A stretch of 64,000 nucleotides of DNA, taken from contig JAJEKV010000038.1 of assembly GCA_021234155.1 (NCBI GenBank), forward strand, positions 5,880,926-5,944,925, in the 5' to 3' direction. Below are positions 22,546 to 32,690 of the stretch, in pieces (position 1 is the first letter of the stretch; every line of letters begins with the position of its first letter). The stretch comes from Isoetes taiwanensis. Taxonomy: Eukaryota; Streptophyta; Lycopodiopsida; Isoetales; Isoetaceae. The position numbers and the translations under genes are program-made. A model generated the notes under the pieces. It worked only from the letters and a program-made list of their open reading frames with translations. It had not been told where the DNA came from and did no database searches.

Positions 22546-22549
22546 TATT

Positions 22550-22980
22550 GAACCTATCTCTGGACTGCACGGACTGAAGTAGATGTTGGTGTAGAGGCAT
22601 GAAGTGTAGATGAACTGGAACTAGAGCTAGAACTAGCAAACCGGAAGGATCTAGAGGGCCAATCAATCTGTGGATTATGCAACTCGAGCCAAGGAAGACC
22701 GAAAACGACTGGCACATATGGGCTAGCAATGAGATTGAATGAAATGCTGCAAGAAGCTTACTCGAACAAAACTCGAAAAGGTACAGTATATTCTGTGATT
22801 GTGCCTAACGAGATCTCATGCCCATCAATCACACCAACAGAATTGGGATGCTCGACCGTGCTTCTAGGGATGGCGTGCTTAGTAGCGAACACATTATCCA
22901 TGAAGCAGCCATTCGCACCACAATCAAGTTATGCCAACGCCTCTATCCTCCCAATCTCCGCCTCCAATGAAATAGAGGTG
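22550..22980 (-). pseudogene. protease and start of pro-RT linker
   Basis: A frame near 22930 reads DCGANGCFMDNVFATKHAIP, matching the gypsy protease pattern D-S/T-G-A-x-x-x-F-I with the active-site Ser/Thr replaced by Cys. LPWLELHNPQIDWPS follows near 22690. Several frame changes. Confidence 0.7.
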
Positions 22981-23089
22981 AAAAATTCTTTACTGACCTT
23001 GTCCGAGGGAATAAAATCTTCGTCACATGTGACAAGAGTTGGAGAACTATCAGGCGGCCGTCGAGAGACTCCTACTACTCAGATAGGAT

Positions 23090-23931
23090 TGGAATGATTT
23101 GATCGCTTAACTGGACATCCACAAGCGATATGGCCAACCCCTTCACAATAGAGGTAGATGTTCACCTCACTTCGACATTGCTTCTTAGCTGCAGACAAAG
23201 CCTTCGAACCACACCATCAATATGCATAGGCACTGAGCCAATTGATTCAGGGGATGTAGGCGGTGCAAAAACTACTATGATCGCTGGAGCTTGGGGAAGT
23301 AGAAAAACATGCTGATTTCGTCTTCCTTGCCTACGCTCAAAAAGACGGTTATCACAACGAACCGCAAACTTTATAGCTTCATCTAAAGTTTTGGGATCCT
23401 CTATAGTCAGCAACATATCCTTTACATCCTCATGGAGCCCTCTTCGAAAACAGTCCCAAAGAGCTGCATCTTTCCAGGCTGTGTCGATGGCAATCTGCCA
23501 GAACTAAGAATCATAAATGGAAGCCGGAGGAGAACCTTGCCAAAGGTTGCCAAGCTTGGTTACTGTTGTGCGTTGTCGATCAGTATCTCCAAATCACGCC
23601 TCAAGTGCAGCAGTAAACACAGCAAAGTTTTGCAAAACGGGAACCCCTTTCTGGGAGTGAACCAACTCAAGGCTGACCCAAAAAGAAGAGAGCCATCTAG
23701 TCCGACCTGTTTTCGATCTGTAGGATACATGTGAAGATAGAGCCGAATAACGAGCCGAATCTGATTCAAAAAACCTCGAAGCTTAGATCTAGCGCCATTA
23801 AATTTTTCTGGCAGGCTAATCTTAGGCTTCAATGACCCTCTCCTGGAGCTAGAGGCTGATTCATGAGAAGCTATCCATTCCCGCCCGGAGCTCCCTATTA
23901 TCCAACTACAACTGTTGGCATACTTGAACAA
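23090..23931 (-). pseudogene. gag of the interrupted gypsy element
   Basis: Capsid region PKISLPEKFNGARSKLRGFL at about 23800, and ALSWFTP near 23670. The region 23416-23330 reads MLLTIEDPKTLDEAIKFAVR. A decayed zinc knuckle (YCEGVGHIACGC, first Cys missing) lies near 23120. Frames change at least twice. Confidence 0.8.
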
Positions 23932-24093
23932 GTTGTTGGACCTGTTGTACTAAGAAATACACCAAGATCGGCGAAGAATCTAATATACGAATAAAAATCA
24001 AGAGTACAATGGCCTGACAGCGAGCAGGAATACGAGACAGATGCCTAGAAGGTTCAAGGCTGGCGTTGAACCAGAATGGTTCGACAAGAAGGA

Positions 24094-24201
24094 GGTGCCT
24101 CCTTATATATCTAGGCCAATGGTCAGGATTGCGCCACTCTAATGGATGAGATCACGCCAAGTGGCGTACATGCATGTAGGTTCTAGAATATTCTAGAACC
24201 T
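24094..24201 (-). promoter_or_regulatory. heat-shock-element palindrome with TATA box, probable LTR promoter
   Basis: A perfect 24-bp palindrome at 24178-24201 contains TTCTAGAATATTCTAGAA, that is TTC-nn-GAA-nn-TTC-nn-GAA, four contiguous HSE units. On the minus strand a TATATAAGG box lies about 80 bp downstream (about 24092-24101), and gag of the gypsy element begins at about 23931. The spacing fits a heat-responsive LTR promoter, as known for some plant elements. This is inferred from motif and position; LTR borders were not found. Confidence 0.55.
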
Positions 24202-24388
24202 CCTGGAAATAATCTGCATATGAGGAAGACGTGAAGAAATGTTTCTAACAAGTATTGGTCGCGCACTTAGCAAAGGTGTGTGATTTGCAACTAGAAGGTT
24301 GCAAGTTGAAATCTTGTCTTGTGTAACTACCCTTTTGCATGTGTGTAACGACTATCTTTTATACATACAAGTATAATGTTCGTATGAT

Positions 24389-25310
24389 ATGAATATTCGT
24401 ATGGTCGTCACAGCTATTGTAAATGGATTGGGTATGCATCTTGCCCATTCCATTGTTAATGGTCATCGAATCTGCGTGTCCCTTCCCACGTGTGTTTCTA
24501 TTCCTCAATCAGTAGTGGTTAAAAGCGGTCCTCTTTTCTTCAAATACAAGCTACATCTGCTTAATGGACGAGAGCTTGCCAAGTTGTTTCCTAGTGTTGA
24601 AGCTTTTGCTACTTATAGATCTAGGCAGACTCCTGTATTTGCCTCCCTAATTGCTATTACATCATGTCAGATAACGTCTTCTTCAGCTGTTTGTCATGTT
24701 GTGTCATCTTCTGATATGTCTCCTTCTGCACTAGTTAATTCACTAGTATTACTGTCCCTTGTGTCTTCTCCTCAAGCTGCTTCTGCACCACCACTTCCTT
24801 CTAGTACATCTGCCTCTTGCATTGTGTCATCGAGCCCTCTTAGTGAGGAGCAACAATCCTGCCTTCAAAATATTGCTCGCAAACAGGAACTTCTGGAACA
24901 AGGATGGTCTTCCCCGCGTATAACGAAGGCTGCACGCCGCAAGAATAATTCAGCTCTATTAATTCACCCAGTAGCTCCAGTATCTACTACTATTGTTACA
25001 GTGGATGTCCCTCAACATGATCTAGTAGCTTTAGACACCAGAAGTCGAGGGCACTTAGTCTGAATGATTCTATGGATGTGGAACTTCGGCCTGGTTAAGT
25101 TTATTGTATTGAAGATATATGTGTATTATTCTTCTCCTTGTTGTGAGAAGAAAGTAGTTTTTCTTGCATTATGTTATCATGCTTAGACAGGTGGCTTTGC
25201 TCAGTTGGATCGATTTATCCATTGGGTTTTTAATCTATCTCTGCATTGTATCATGTATTATTTGAGAGTGATTAATAAATTCCGTCCGATGTCCTTCAAA
25301 AAAGGGGATA
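24389..25310 (+). pseudogene. LINE-like remnant: unknown 224-codon frame and 3' tail
   Basis: An open frame at 24389-25063 encodes a Ser/Ala/Val-rich protein with a basic segment (SPRITKAARRKNNS) near its end and no domain I recognise. Directly after it a second start (ATGATTCTATGGATGTGGAA) recalls the beginning of a LINE endonuclease ORF but stops at once. The following 230 bases (ending TTAATAAATTCCGTCCGATG, then an A-rich stretch near 25300) look like an L1-type 3' end. I read it as ORF1 C-terminus joined by deletion to the 3' UTR. The alternative is an unrelated hypothetical gene. The first 150 bases before it (24240-24388) hold nothing definite. Confidence 0.35.
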
Positions 25311-26100
25311 AAAAAAAAGAACAAGCTGATGAATAACATGTAAACGATTAACTATAACACAAATCCCATAGTATACCAAAAAAAAAAAATTTGTTTTATT
25401 TTTTCTAAATAAGAAATGCAGCCAATAGCCAAAACATAAGGGAGCCATAACTGAAAGAATGGACCATATTTTTATCCTGTTTCCTGGATCATAATTTGCC
25501 ATCTTTGCCAAGGCTTCCAAGTCTGATACAAAATAAACCTCAAAGCTGTTTATTATTCATCAAATAAAGGAATTGCCCAAACATACAGATACGCATTAGC
25601 TCACTTAGAGATTTCATATGTTGGGATTAAAACAAAGGAGTAGCAAAATAAGCACCATCGTTTCTCTCAGCGAAATAGGTTACAATCAGAAGCATGAGGG
25701 TAAAAGCACGTTAGGGTGATAAAATATTGGGTCATTTTAATACATATACATTTCTAGAAATGTATAATAATTACCGTGATTTTTGTTTTTTTTTTCGACC
25801 GAAAATAGGCAGTGGAAAATTCCCTCCAATTCTTTCTTCCCCGTTCTTGTTTCTTTGGTCATTTGATCCCTTTGCTTTTACCCTGCGATCCAGCACCTCG
25901 ATCTCTTGCAAGCGACTAAAGCATACTCTTCCGAAGTCGCTTGGTCATTCTCAACAAATCAAAGGTACAATCGTCTTCTTCCCTAGTTTTCTTCTTTACT
26001 CGCTTTTTTATTTATTACTTTAGGTTTTGTTTACATGTGCAAGCTCGGATTGTTGCACCTTTAGGACAATTAAAAGATATTTGTTGTTGCATTGTAGGTA
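25311..26100. other. gene-free sequence upstream of the Ulp1-like gene
   Basis: AT-rich with A/T homopolymers near 25310-25410 and 25780. No conserved feature. It may hold the promoter and 5' UTR of the gene that follows. Confidence 0.4.
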
Positions 26101-27296
26101 TAGACAATGGCAAAGACATCAAGATCGGGTCCGAAAATCTCCTGTGGGCTTCCAAAGCGGGGACACATTTGAAGTCCGGAAGTCCCGGGTCAGTAGCAAG
26201 GAGAACCGAAATGAGGACACAAGATTTTCTCGCAAGGGGATCCGCAAATATGAAATTCAAGGAAAAATTTGCGTAATACAACTCTTTAGTGACAGAAGTT
26301 TGGGGCTCTAAGGAACCTACCAGGTACGGGTACAAGGATAAGCTGGTGAAGTTGGAAGACCAGGCAGAATTTTTCAAGTGGTACGAGTTTGCATTCGGTA
26401 GGAAAGATGTACGTAATCACTATGTTCCATTGTATTTTGCTCGAGCATTTGTCTTACACTTAAAAGGTGAATCGCTTGATTGGGATGATGTGAAAAAAAA
26501 GCAGCCACCTAAAAAAAAGGGTCAAAGAATCTGAGGTTTTGACCGGAAGTTGTAACAGTTAAGTCGAGCAATGCCAAGGGCCACAAGTCCTATGATAATT
26601 TCTACAAAAAAGAAGATCTGGACAATTTGAATGTATTTCTTGAGAGCAGATCCTCTTTGAAGGAAAGCATATGTAAGGAGATGCAGAATTTACAGGAGAG
26701 AAGACTGCAGCTATATGAGACTTTGAAGCATAGGGAAGGGGAAAGGGCGGTATATTCTAAGCTAGTCCATGAGGCCGAGACTAATTACTTGAATATGATG
26801 TCAGAGTTGCATGAATTTCAACAGCAGATAGATGAAAGTGACGGTAGTGCTATGAATGGAAGGTGGAGGATGCAATTGCGCAGAAGAGCAAGCGGGGGCG
26901 GGATCTAGCTGAGCTTTGCAAGGAAGTGGAAGCAAAAGCATCTGAGTTGAGGCAGCTTCTGAACTTAATTTAAGGTCTTCAAATAAGAAAGCAATTGAGG
27001 AGGGGGACACAAAGATTTTGGAGTTGAGGGAGTTCTTAGATCACTCCTCGGTCCTTAGCTTGCAGCCTCCTCCTCTTTCTTTGGTTTCAGTTGCAGAGCA
27101 GCCAAATGCTGATTTTCAGTCCTGCACAAATTATGAAAGCAAAGGTTTTGGTTCCTCCCCGTGGTATTGGCATCTTGCAGACATCCTTACTGCCTATTAT
27201 GTATCTCCTATCTTGCTAGCACAAGGAACAACTGCGCGGTACCAGGCTGCACATGGGATGTGAATCTACCTTGTGCATTGGGGCTGATTGGAAAAG
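26101..27296 (+). pseudogene. 5' part of Ulp1-like gene: unknown domain and coiled coil, disrupted
   Basis: Reading frames that look conserved but are broken precede the protease exons. A segment around 26290-26520 (KLVKLEDQAEFFKWYEFAFG, VLHLKGESLDWDDVKKK) has an in-frame TAA just upstream at 26274-26276. From about 26560 to 26870 follows a Glu/Lys/Leu-rich coiled coil (NLQERRLQLYETLKHREGER). It continues to about 27050 in shifted frames (DLAELCKEVEAKASELRQLL, KILELREFLDHSS). At least three frame breaks are visible, so this part is probably non-functional, unless short introns hide them. A plausible splice donor lies at 27297 (AAAG|GTAAGC). Confidence 0.5.
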
Positions 27297-27967
27297 GTAA
27301 GCATGCATAATCGATTTCTTTCATGTCTTTCTTGATTAGTTCAGGTGTAAGATTGGTAGATGGATATTAGTTAGAAGTTGTGCATTGGTTGTGCATTAAT
27401 TGTTCTGTAGTATATTAATTACATTTGGGTTTTAAAATGTAGGTTGAAGTGAAAATTTGTAGGGTTGGATCGTTTTGCTTTTCTAGGCTGGTGTAAACAT
27501 CATGTTAGTACATGCATATTATTAATGTGCATGATGTACAGTGTTTCCAGATATTATTGAGGAGTTACTTTTATGTACTAAGAAAATAGGATAAGTAGGT
27601 AACTGCCTGTGTGTACATTTGTATAACATGTGGTCTTCTACTGGGGGGACATTTTGATACCTGCTGTACTCTATGATACATTTTAATGCAATTACAATTT
27701 TCCAGTAAGCTTTTCTACACTTGGCGCCAAATACGTATATCTAATATATCTAATACAACTACATGGAATGCATTTATGAATTCTTTTTTCTAGGAAGCTT
27801 TCTACATTTGGATGTGGGTACATAAAACTGTACATAGTTCTGCAATACAAATACATGGAGTACATTTGGAATTGGATTGTACATTGCTTTTCTGGTTTTA
27901 GTTTATAGTGGGCACTAATATTCTTTCAGTCATCTAGTTACTATTGGTAATGCTTTCATTCTTGCAG

Positions 27968-30027
27968 GTGACATGGGTAGTATAAAGAAGCCAGAGAAAG
28001 GTATGTGATATATGGTTATGGTCTCTTCATATGTATTTCAATTTCACCTCGTATGCAGATGCCGGCAAGAACAGAGTAGATCCTCCTGCAAAGACACTTG
28101 ATTTTTCAAGTTGTATAGATGATTATTATGGAGGGAAGCATGATAAGTCAACCCCGTCCACATCTAGGTCACCTCTGAACACATTGAACACATTTGTAGC
28201 AGAGCATGAGAAAGGAGGAAAAGGAACATCAAGTAAGTAATTAGTTTTAAATGAATTTGCTGGATTTTATAAGGAAGCCAATTGAGCTCATTATTTTAAT
28301 AACAGATACAGTTGTCACAAATTGAGCTCCTGAACCAAAGGGCTGAATGTGGCAACACAGGTATGTGTCCATATTAGTTTAATTTCTACATTTTCTTGAT
28401 GTTTATGCTGCTGTTGACAATGAGTTATCTTGTAGTACTGGAACCAGTGAGCGAGGAGAACAATGATATTATTGTAGAGGTCTTCGACACTCCAAAGAAA
28501 ACAGTTGTAGACAAGGTGAAGAAGGTAGCAATTCTAAAGCCAATGCCACATCATCAGACCGAACTTGAAATGATGTTTTCAAATGGTAAGTCAAAAACTA
28601 CTTATTGCATTTATTTATTGCATGTTCATACATTTTATTATTCGCAGAAACAGAGGAAACTAGTGGATCTATGGCCTTAGTTGATGCTACAATAAAAAAG
28701 ATTGAAGAATCATGTAAGACAGGAACATATACAACTGGTACTGAAGAAATTTTAGTGGAGAATGTGGCTACAGATATGAAGCAGGTGGTTGTGGTGAAGC
28801 AAGAGAAGGAGGAATATGAGGATAGAACAGATACAGATAGTGGTGTGAACGAGAAAGAGTCAAGAAAAAGAAAAGATACAAAGGTGTCGCGGCCAGCTAA
28901 GAGAACTAGAAGCCAGACATCAGTTGAGCAACTGTAAGGTAATTGGATTAGTAAATATGTGTTTTATGCTAGTTACCATTGATGCTTGGTTTGCAGTGAC
29001 ATGGATAACCTTCAGACAATGGTTCCATTCTATCCGTTCCAAGCTGAACCTCTGATTAAGGTCACAAAATATTGTGTGGAGACATTGTTTAAAGATAGGC
29101 ACATGTCTAACAGACATTTAGACATATTCGGAAGGTATGTGAACAACACATTGACATGCAAATGGCGAGATGTCTTCTTTTTCTTCCCTTCAGAAAACTT
29201 TTTGACTTATCGGGCAGCATTTAAAAGATTAGCCCTGGATGCTAATAGTATGGGACAGTCAGACAGGAGTGCAGTTGAGAAAGGGCTACAAGGCATTGTT
29301 GTTAGTAAATGCCAGTATATTATGGTTCCAGTTCAAGTTGAGGACCCTGCCCATCATGCTTTGGTGATTTTTGTTTTAGAGTCTTCAAAAAATTGCAGTA
29401 CCACCTCAATGGCTTCTCCTGCAATTATTGTGTTGAACTCCATGACTGGTATAACAGTGGACAGCTCCTCAATATGTGAGCATGTTCTTTCAGTATATGT
29501 ACTCGTGCTTGCTTAAATCTTAGTTGCATGTTCTCATTTGTGTGTGTAGGCTTCATAAGGATGTCATCACATATCTAACCAACTCTAGCTCACGTAGAGT
29601 TGAATTATATGTGAAGAATGCAGTGAAGAAGGAAACTATTCCAGAGGTTCCACAACAACCAGATAGTGTAAGCTGCGGTCTTTATGTGATGGCCTTTATG
29701 CAAGCTTTTGTGGATGCCCAAGTGAATTCTAAAAGCATGGTGAGTTGTTCTTATATTTCACATAAATCCTTTGGGATGTTTTATTGTAGCGGATCTTAAT
29801 TCTTGTGTTTGTTGCAGTTTTCATCAACCTGGTTCGACAAGGATTTTGCACTTGGCAGAAGAAATGTATTAATAAAAGCCATGGTTGAATATGGTTTGAG
29901 AAGAAGAGATGAGGAGGTTAACCCTCCCCTCGAGGGAATTACGGCAAATAACCCTCGAGGCCGGGAGGCCGAGAGGGTTGTTGCCGTAATTTCCGAGAGG
30001 GGAGGGTTGACCTCACTTAAACCCTAG
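27968..30027 (+). CDS. Ulp1/C48-type cysteine protease gene, multi-exon (possibly decaying)
   Basis: Exons with GT-AG borders are proposed at 27968-28000, 28059-28232, 28306-28360, 28436-28585, 28648-28933, 28997-29475, 29551-29739 and 29818-30027. The second-last group encodes a basic, NLS-like stretch (SRKRKDTKVSRPAKRTRSQT) before the protease. The C48 fold has His in AHHALVIF (about 29355), Asn in IVLNSM where Asp is usual, and the Gln..Cys pair in QQPDSVSCGLYV with Cys at 29674-29676. Ulp1 family proteases cleave ubiquitin-like modifiers; in plants many copies ride on transposons (Mutator-like, CACTA). The 28933/28997 and 29739/29818 junctions keep frame, while 29475/29551 is off by one base, suggesting decay or a non-standard donor. 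The last codons and stop are supplied by an inserted foldback element. Confidence 0.6.
29914..30014. mobile_element. 101-bp foldback element inside the last Ulp1-like exon
   Basis: GAGGTTAACCCTCCCCTC at the left pairs with GAGGGGAGGGTTGACCTC at the right. The arms are about 46 bp, nearly complementary over their length, and include GGGAATTACGGCAA / TTGCCGTAATTTCC. The open frame of the protease exon continues through it and ends at the TAG just beyond (30025-30027). Confidence 0.85.
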
Positions 30028-31084
30028 TCCGAGCAGGTTCTTCATGGCCAGCTTCTCCATAATCCAGTTTAATTTGCGCTACCTGTGAATGAATGGAGAT
30101 GGATTAAACTGCCTCTGTGACAGCCTCTGAGAGGAAAACATCTTCGTATTTACAAATAAGATTTCGTAGTTCCTTAAGGGTCACCAAATACTTCTGATAG
30201 CTAGGTTGAGCTCTGCCATAGCTGAGCTCTAGAGCAAGTAAAGAAAAGGTTGAGACAATGATGACGGAAGTGGTAAGCACATATGCAGAGCTTCTACCCT
30301 TAATCTGTCGCTTGCCTCCTGATTCGCGTTCCTGCTATGCTCAATTTGCTCGTGACGTAATATACAGTGATGTCACCGAGCCTGCTGCTTTGCAAGGTCT
30401 GCTTCGCCGGACATATGATTTTGCAAATAACAGCCATATTTGCTATAAACTGCTTGCTCTGCAACCATATTTGCCATTTGCTGTTTGCCATAGCTCAGCT
30501 CTGCAACAAATTCAGCTTGAGAAATGCAAATGGCTTGTGTGTACCAGTTGAAATTTGTAAGAAGCAACTGCGACCTAGTCCATAGATTAGTTTGTCGAAG
30601 CCGAAGCAGATCTATGCTGGACGCGCCAGAAGAGTCATGCTGGAGGAGTCATGCCGAAACAAAGGTATGCGCCAGAGCTGTGCCAAAAAGAGCCGAATAT
30701 TATATGTAAAGGAATATTCGAGGAGTTATTACAGTAATCATTCGAATATTCTAAAAAAGGAATATTCGGAAGGTTCTGAAAAATAACTCTCTCTGATCCA
30801 ACGGTAGATAACGGTTGGATCTTTAGAATCTACGAGGACTAGGGTTTAAGAGACAAAACAAGTTGTCACTGGGCAGAATAGTGGTAGTTAAACTCATTCC
30901 AACTTATGGAATTTAAAGCTAATTGACTATTGTACTTTGAAATTTATTCGAATAAGAAATCGTTTGCAACGCTTTAATTTCTATCAAGGGTTACAAACTA
31001 GAATTAGTTTAGACTTTCTGTCTTATCCTTAGGCTTGGTCCGGTTAGATGTATGGCAAACCTAACTGGCCTGGATTACTTACAG
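30028..31084. other. gene-free sequence with GAATATTC cluster
   Basis: No conserved coding feature. At 30695-30782 GAATATTC-type words recur (CCGAATATT, GGAATATTCG, TTCGAATATTC, GGAATATTCGGAAGGTTC), which again resembles heat-shock elements. A short inverted repeat, GATCCAACG..CGTTGGATC-like, lies near 30796-30822. Confidence 0.5.
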
Positions 31085-32690
31085 GGCTTATTATATTAAA
31101 GCAAGGAAGAGAAATTATAAGTCCAAAAAATGGTTTGATTCAGATTGTATTAAAGCAAGGGATGCATTTAAGCAGGCAACTGATAAGACTGCAGCCCGCA
31201 AAGCATATCGAAAAGTGAAAGCATAAGAAAAGGGAATGGCAAAAAGTACACACCCAGAAACTCATTTCTGATTTGGAACTAGACCCAAAAACATTTTGGC
31301 GTCAAACTAAGCAGCATCTTCTTCTTCTTCTTCTTCATTGGAGACTTCTCAGAGCAAGACCTTTTGGGACTAGTAAAAAAGTTATATACTGTAGATGGTT
31401 GCAGACCAATGGCTAAAGCTGGGACAGTTCAGGAAGGCATTTTTAGCAGAGGGGATGTTGAAGATGCTCTCAAAGACATGAAAAATGGTAAGGCACCGGA
31501 CAATTTGGGGCTCGTGGGGTAATGAGGAGCTATATGAGAAAATTGCACAGGTTTGTAATTTGGCGCTGATTGAAGGAACTTTCCCTGAATCATGGACCAT
31601 CAGCAGGGTAGTTCCAATCTATAAAACTGGTGACAGAAATATGGTTAGCAACTATAGAACAGTCTTGGTGGGAAATATCCTAGCTAAGATTTTTGCATCT
31701 ATGGTGGAAAGGAAAATTTCATGCTGGGCTGATCAAAAAAATGTGAGAGCAACGTGTCAAACTGGATTTCGTGCAGGTTACTCTACTATAGATCATCTGG
31801 TAACTCTGTGCATCATAACTGAGTCTGCAAAAGGGCGAGGAAACAAGGTATTTTGTGCTTTTGTTGACCTTACTAAAGCCTTTGACAGGGTGGAAAGAGG
31901 AAAGTTGCAAGATAGAATGGAATTCTTGGGAGTTCCAACAGAGTTACAAGAGGCAGTAACATGTTTGTATCAGCGTGTCCTTGTGGAGCTGTCCTTCCCA
32001 TTTGATAAAAAGCATAAGATCCATAGCACAGTAGAGGTAAAGCAAGGCTGCCCATATTCTCCATTGTTGTTTGGATTATTTATAGATGAGGTAGAGCAGT
32101 GGTTATATTCCCACGGAGGCATTGGTATAGATCTTCATGGATATATTGTTCAGTTGCTCCTTTTTGCTGATGATATTGTTCTCATATCAAGAACAATAGA
32201 AGGTCTACAAACGCACCTGGATGCCTTGCAAGCATTTTGCACAGCTCGTGGCATGTGTATTAATAAGGAGAAGACCAAAGTAATAGGTTTTGGGACTACA
32301 GAGTCTCCTATATGTGTGCTAGATGGAGAACCTTTGGAGGTAGTGAAAGCATATAAGTATCTAGGAGTTGAGATAAAGGGCAATTATAAATGGAATTTGG
32401 CCGCTACCAAAAGGCATGTTGGTGGATTCCGAGCATTGTATGGCATGATGCGTATCTGTAAGGAAAGGAATTTTGAACACTGGAATCTTAAGAAATTGCT
32501 ATTTGGTGTTTTGGTGAAGCCAGTCATGTTGTATGGCTGCCCAGTTTGGGCTCCAGGGTTGTCAAAATCGGGATGGGCTTGCATTGAAAGGGTGCAAAAA
32601 CAATTTCTGGCATTCGAGCTTGGTGTTAAAATCCAGACACCATACAAAATGATGTTGGCTGAGGTCGGGTTTATGCCCATTTTGTGCTTA
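31085..32690 (+). mobile_element. LINE (non-LTR retrotransposon), copy 1, truncated at both ends
   Basis: Reverse transcriptase of the LINE type is open from 31485 to about 32690. Key blocks are SRVVPIYKTGD, SNYRTVLVGNILAKI, TGFRAGYSTIDHL, AFVDLTKAFDRV, VKQGCPYSPLLFGLFIDEVE and catalytic FADD at 32163-32174, then KEKTKVIGFG and YKYLGVEIKGN. The endonuclease-RT linker (WFDSDCIKARDAFKQA, LDPKTFWRQTKQ) is readable upstream with breaks from about 31110. The endonuclease is missing and the 3' end is cut at about 32690, within KMMLAEVGFMP. No RNase H. It is related to but clearly diverged from the copy at 47190-49138. The clade (L1, RTE or other) is not assigned. Confidence 0.88.
31318..31337. repeat. 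(CTT)n microsatellite
   Basis: Uninterrupted CTT units inside the LINE linker region; they probably expanded after insertion. Confidence 0.85.

Larger units (their letters stand above)
17203..24100 (-). mobile_element. Ty3/gypsy element, 3'-truncated and twice interrupted
   Basis: Minus-strand element in the order gag (23931-23090), protease (about 22980-22800), pro-RT linker (about 22730-21420), RT (21410-21143 and 18702-18507), RNase H (18449-17800) and integrase (17541-17203). It ends inside the integrase core at about 17203, so the 3' end and 3' LTR are missing. Two insertions are evident: a 2.4-kb TIR element at 18703-21142 within RT, and a palindrome-rich block at about 21925-22545 in the linker. 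Coding is heavily frameshifted. The region above 24000 with TATA and heat-shock motifs may be its LTR promoter. Confidence 0.85.

Noticed and set aside
24240-24330. tRNA-like SINE start (GGTTGCAAGTTGAAATCTTG)
   Set aside because: The B-box resemblance is weak and there is no matching A box at the right distance.
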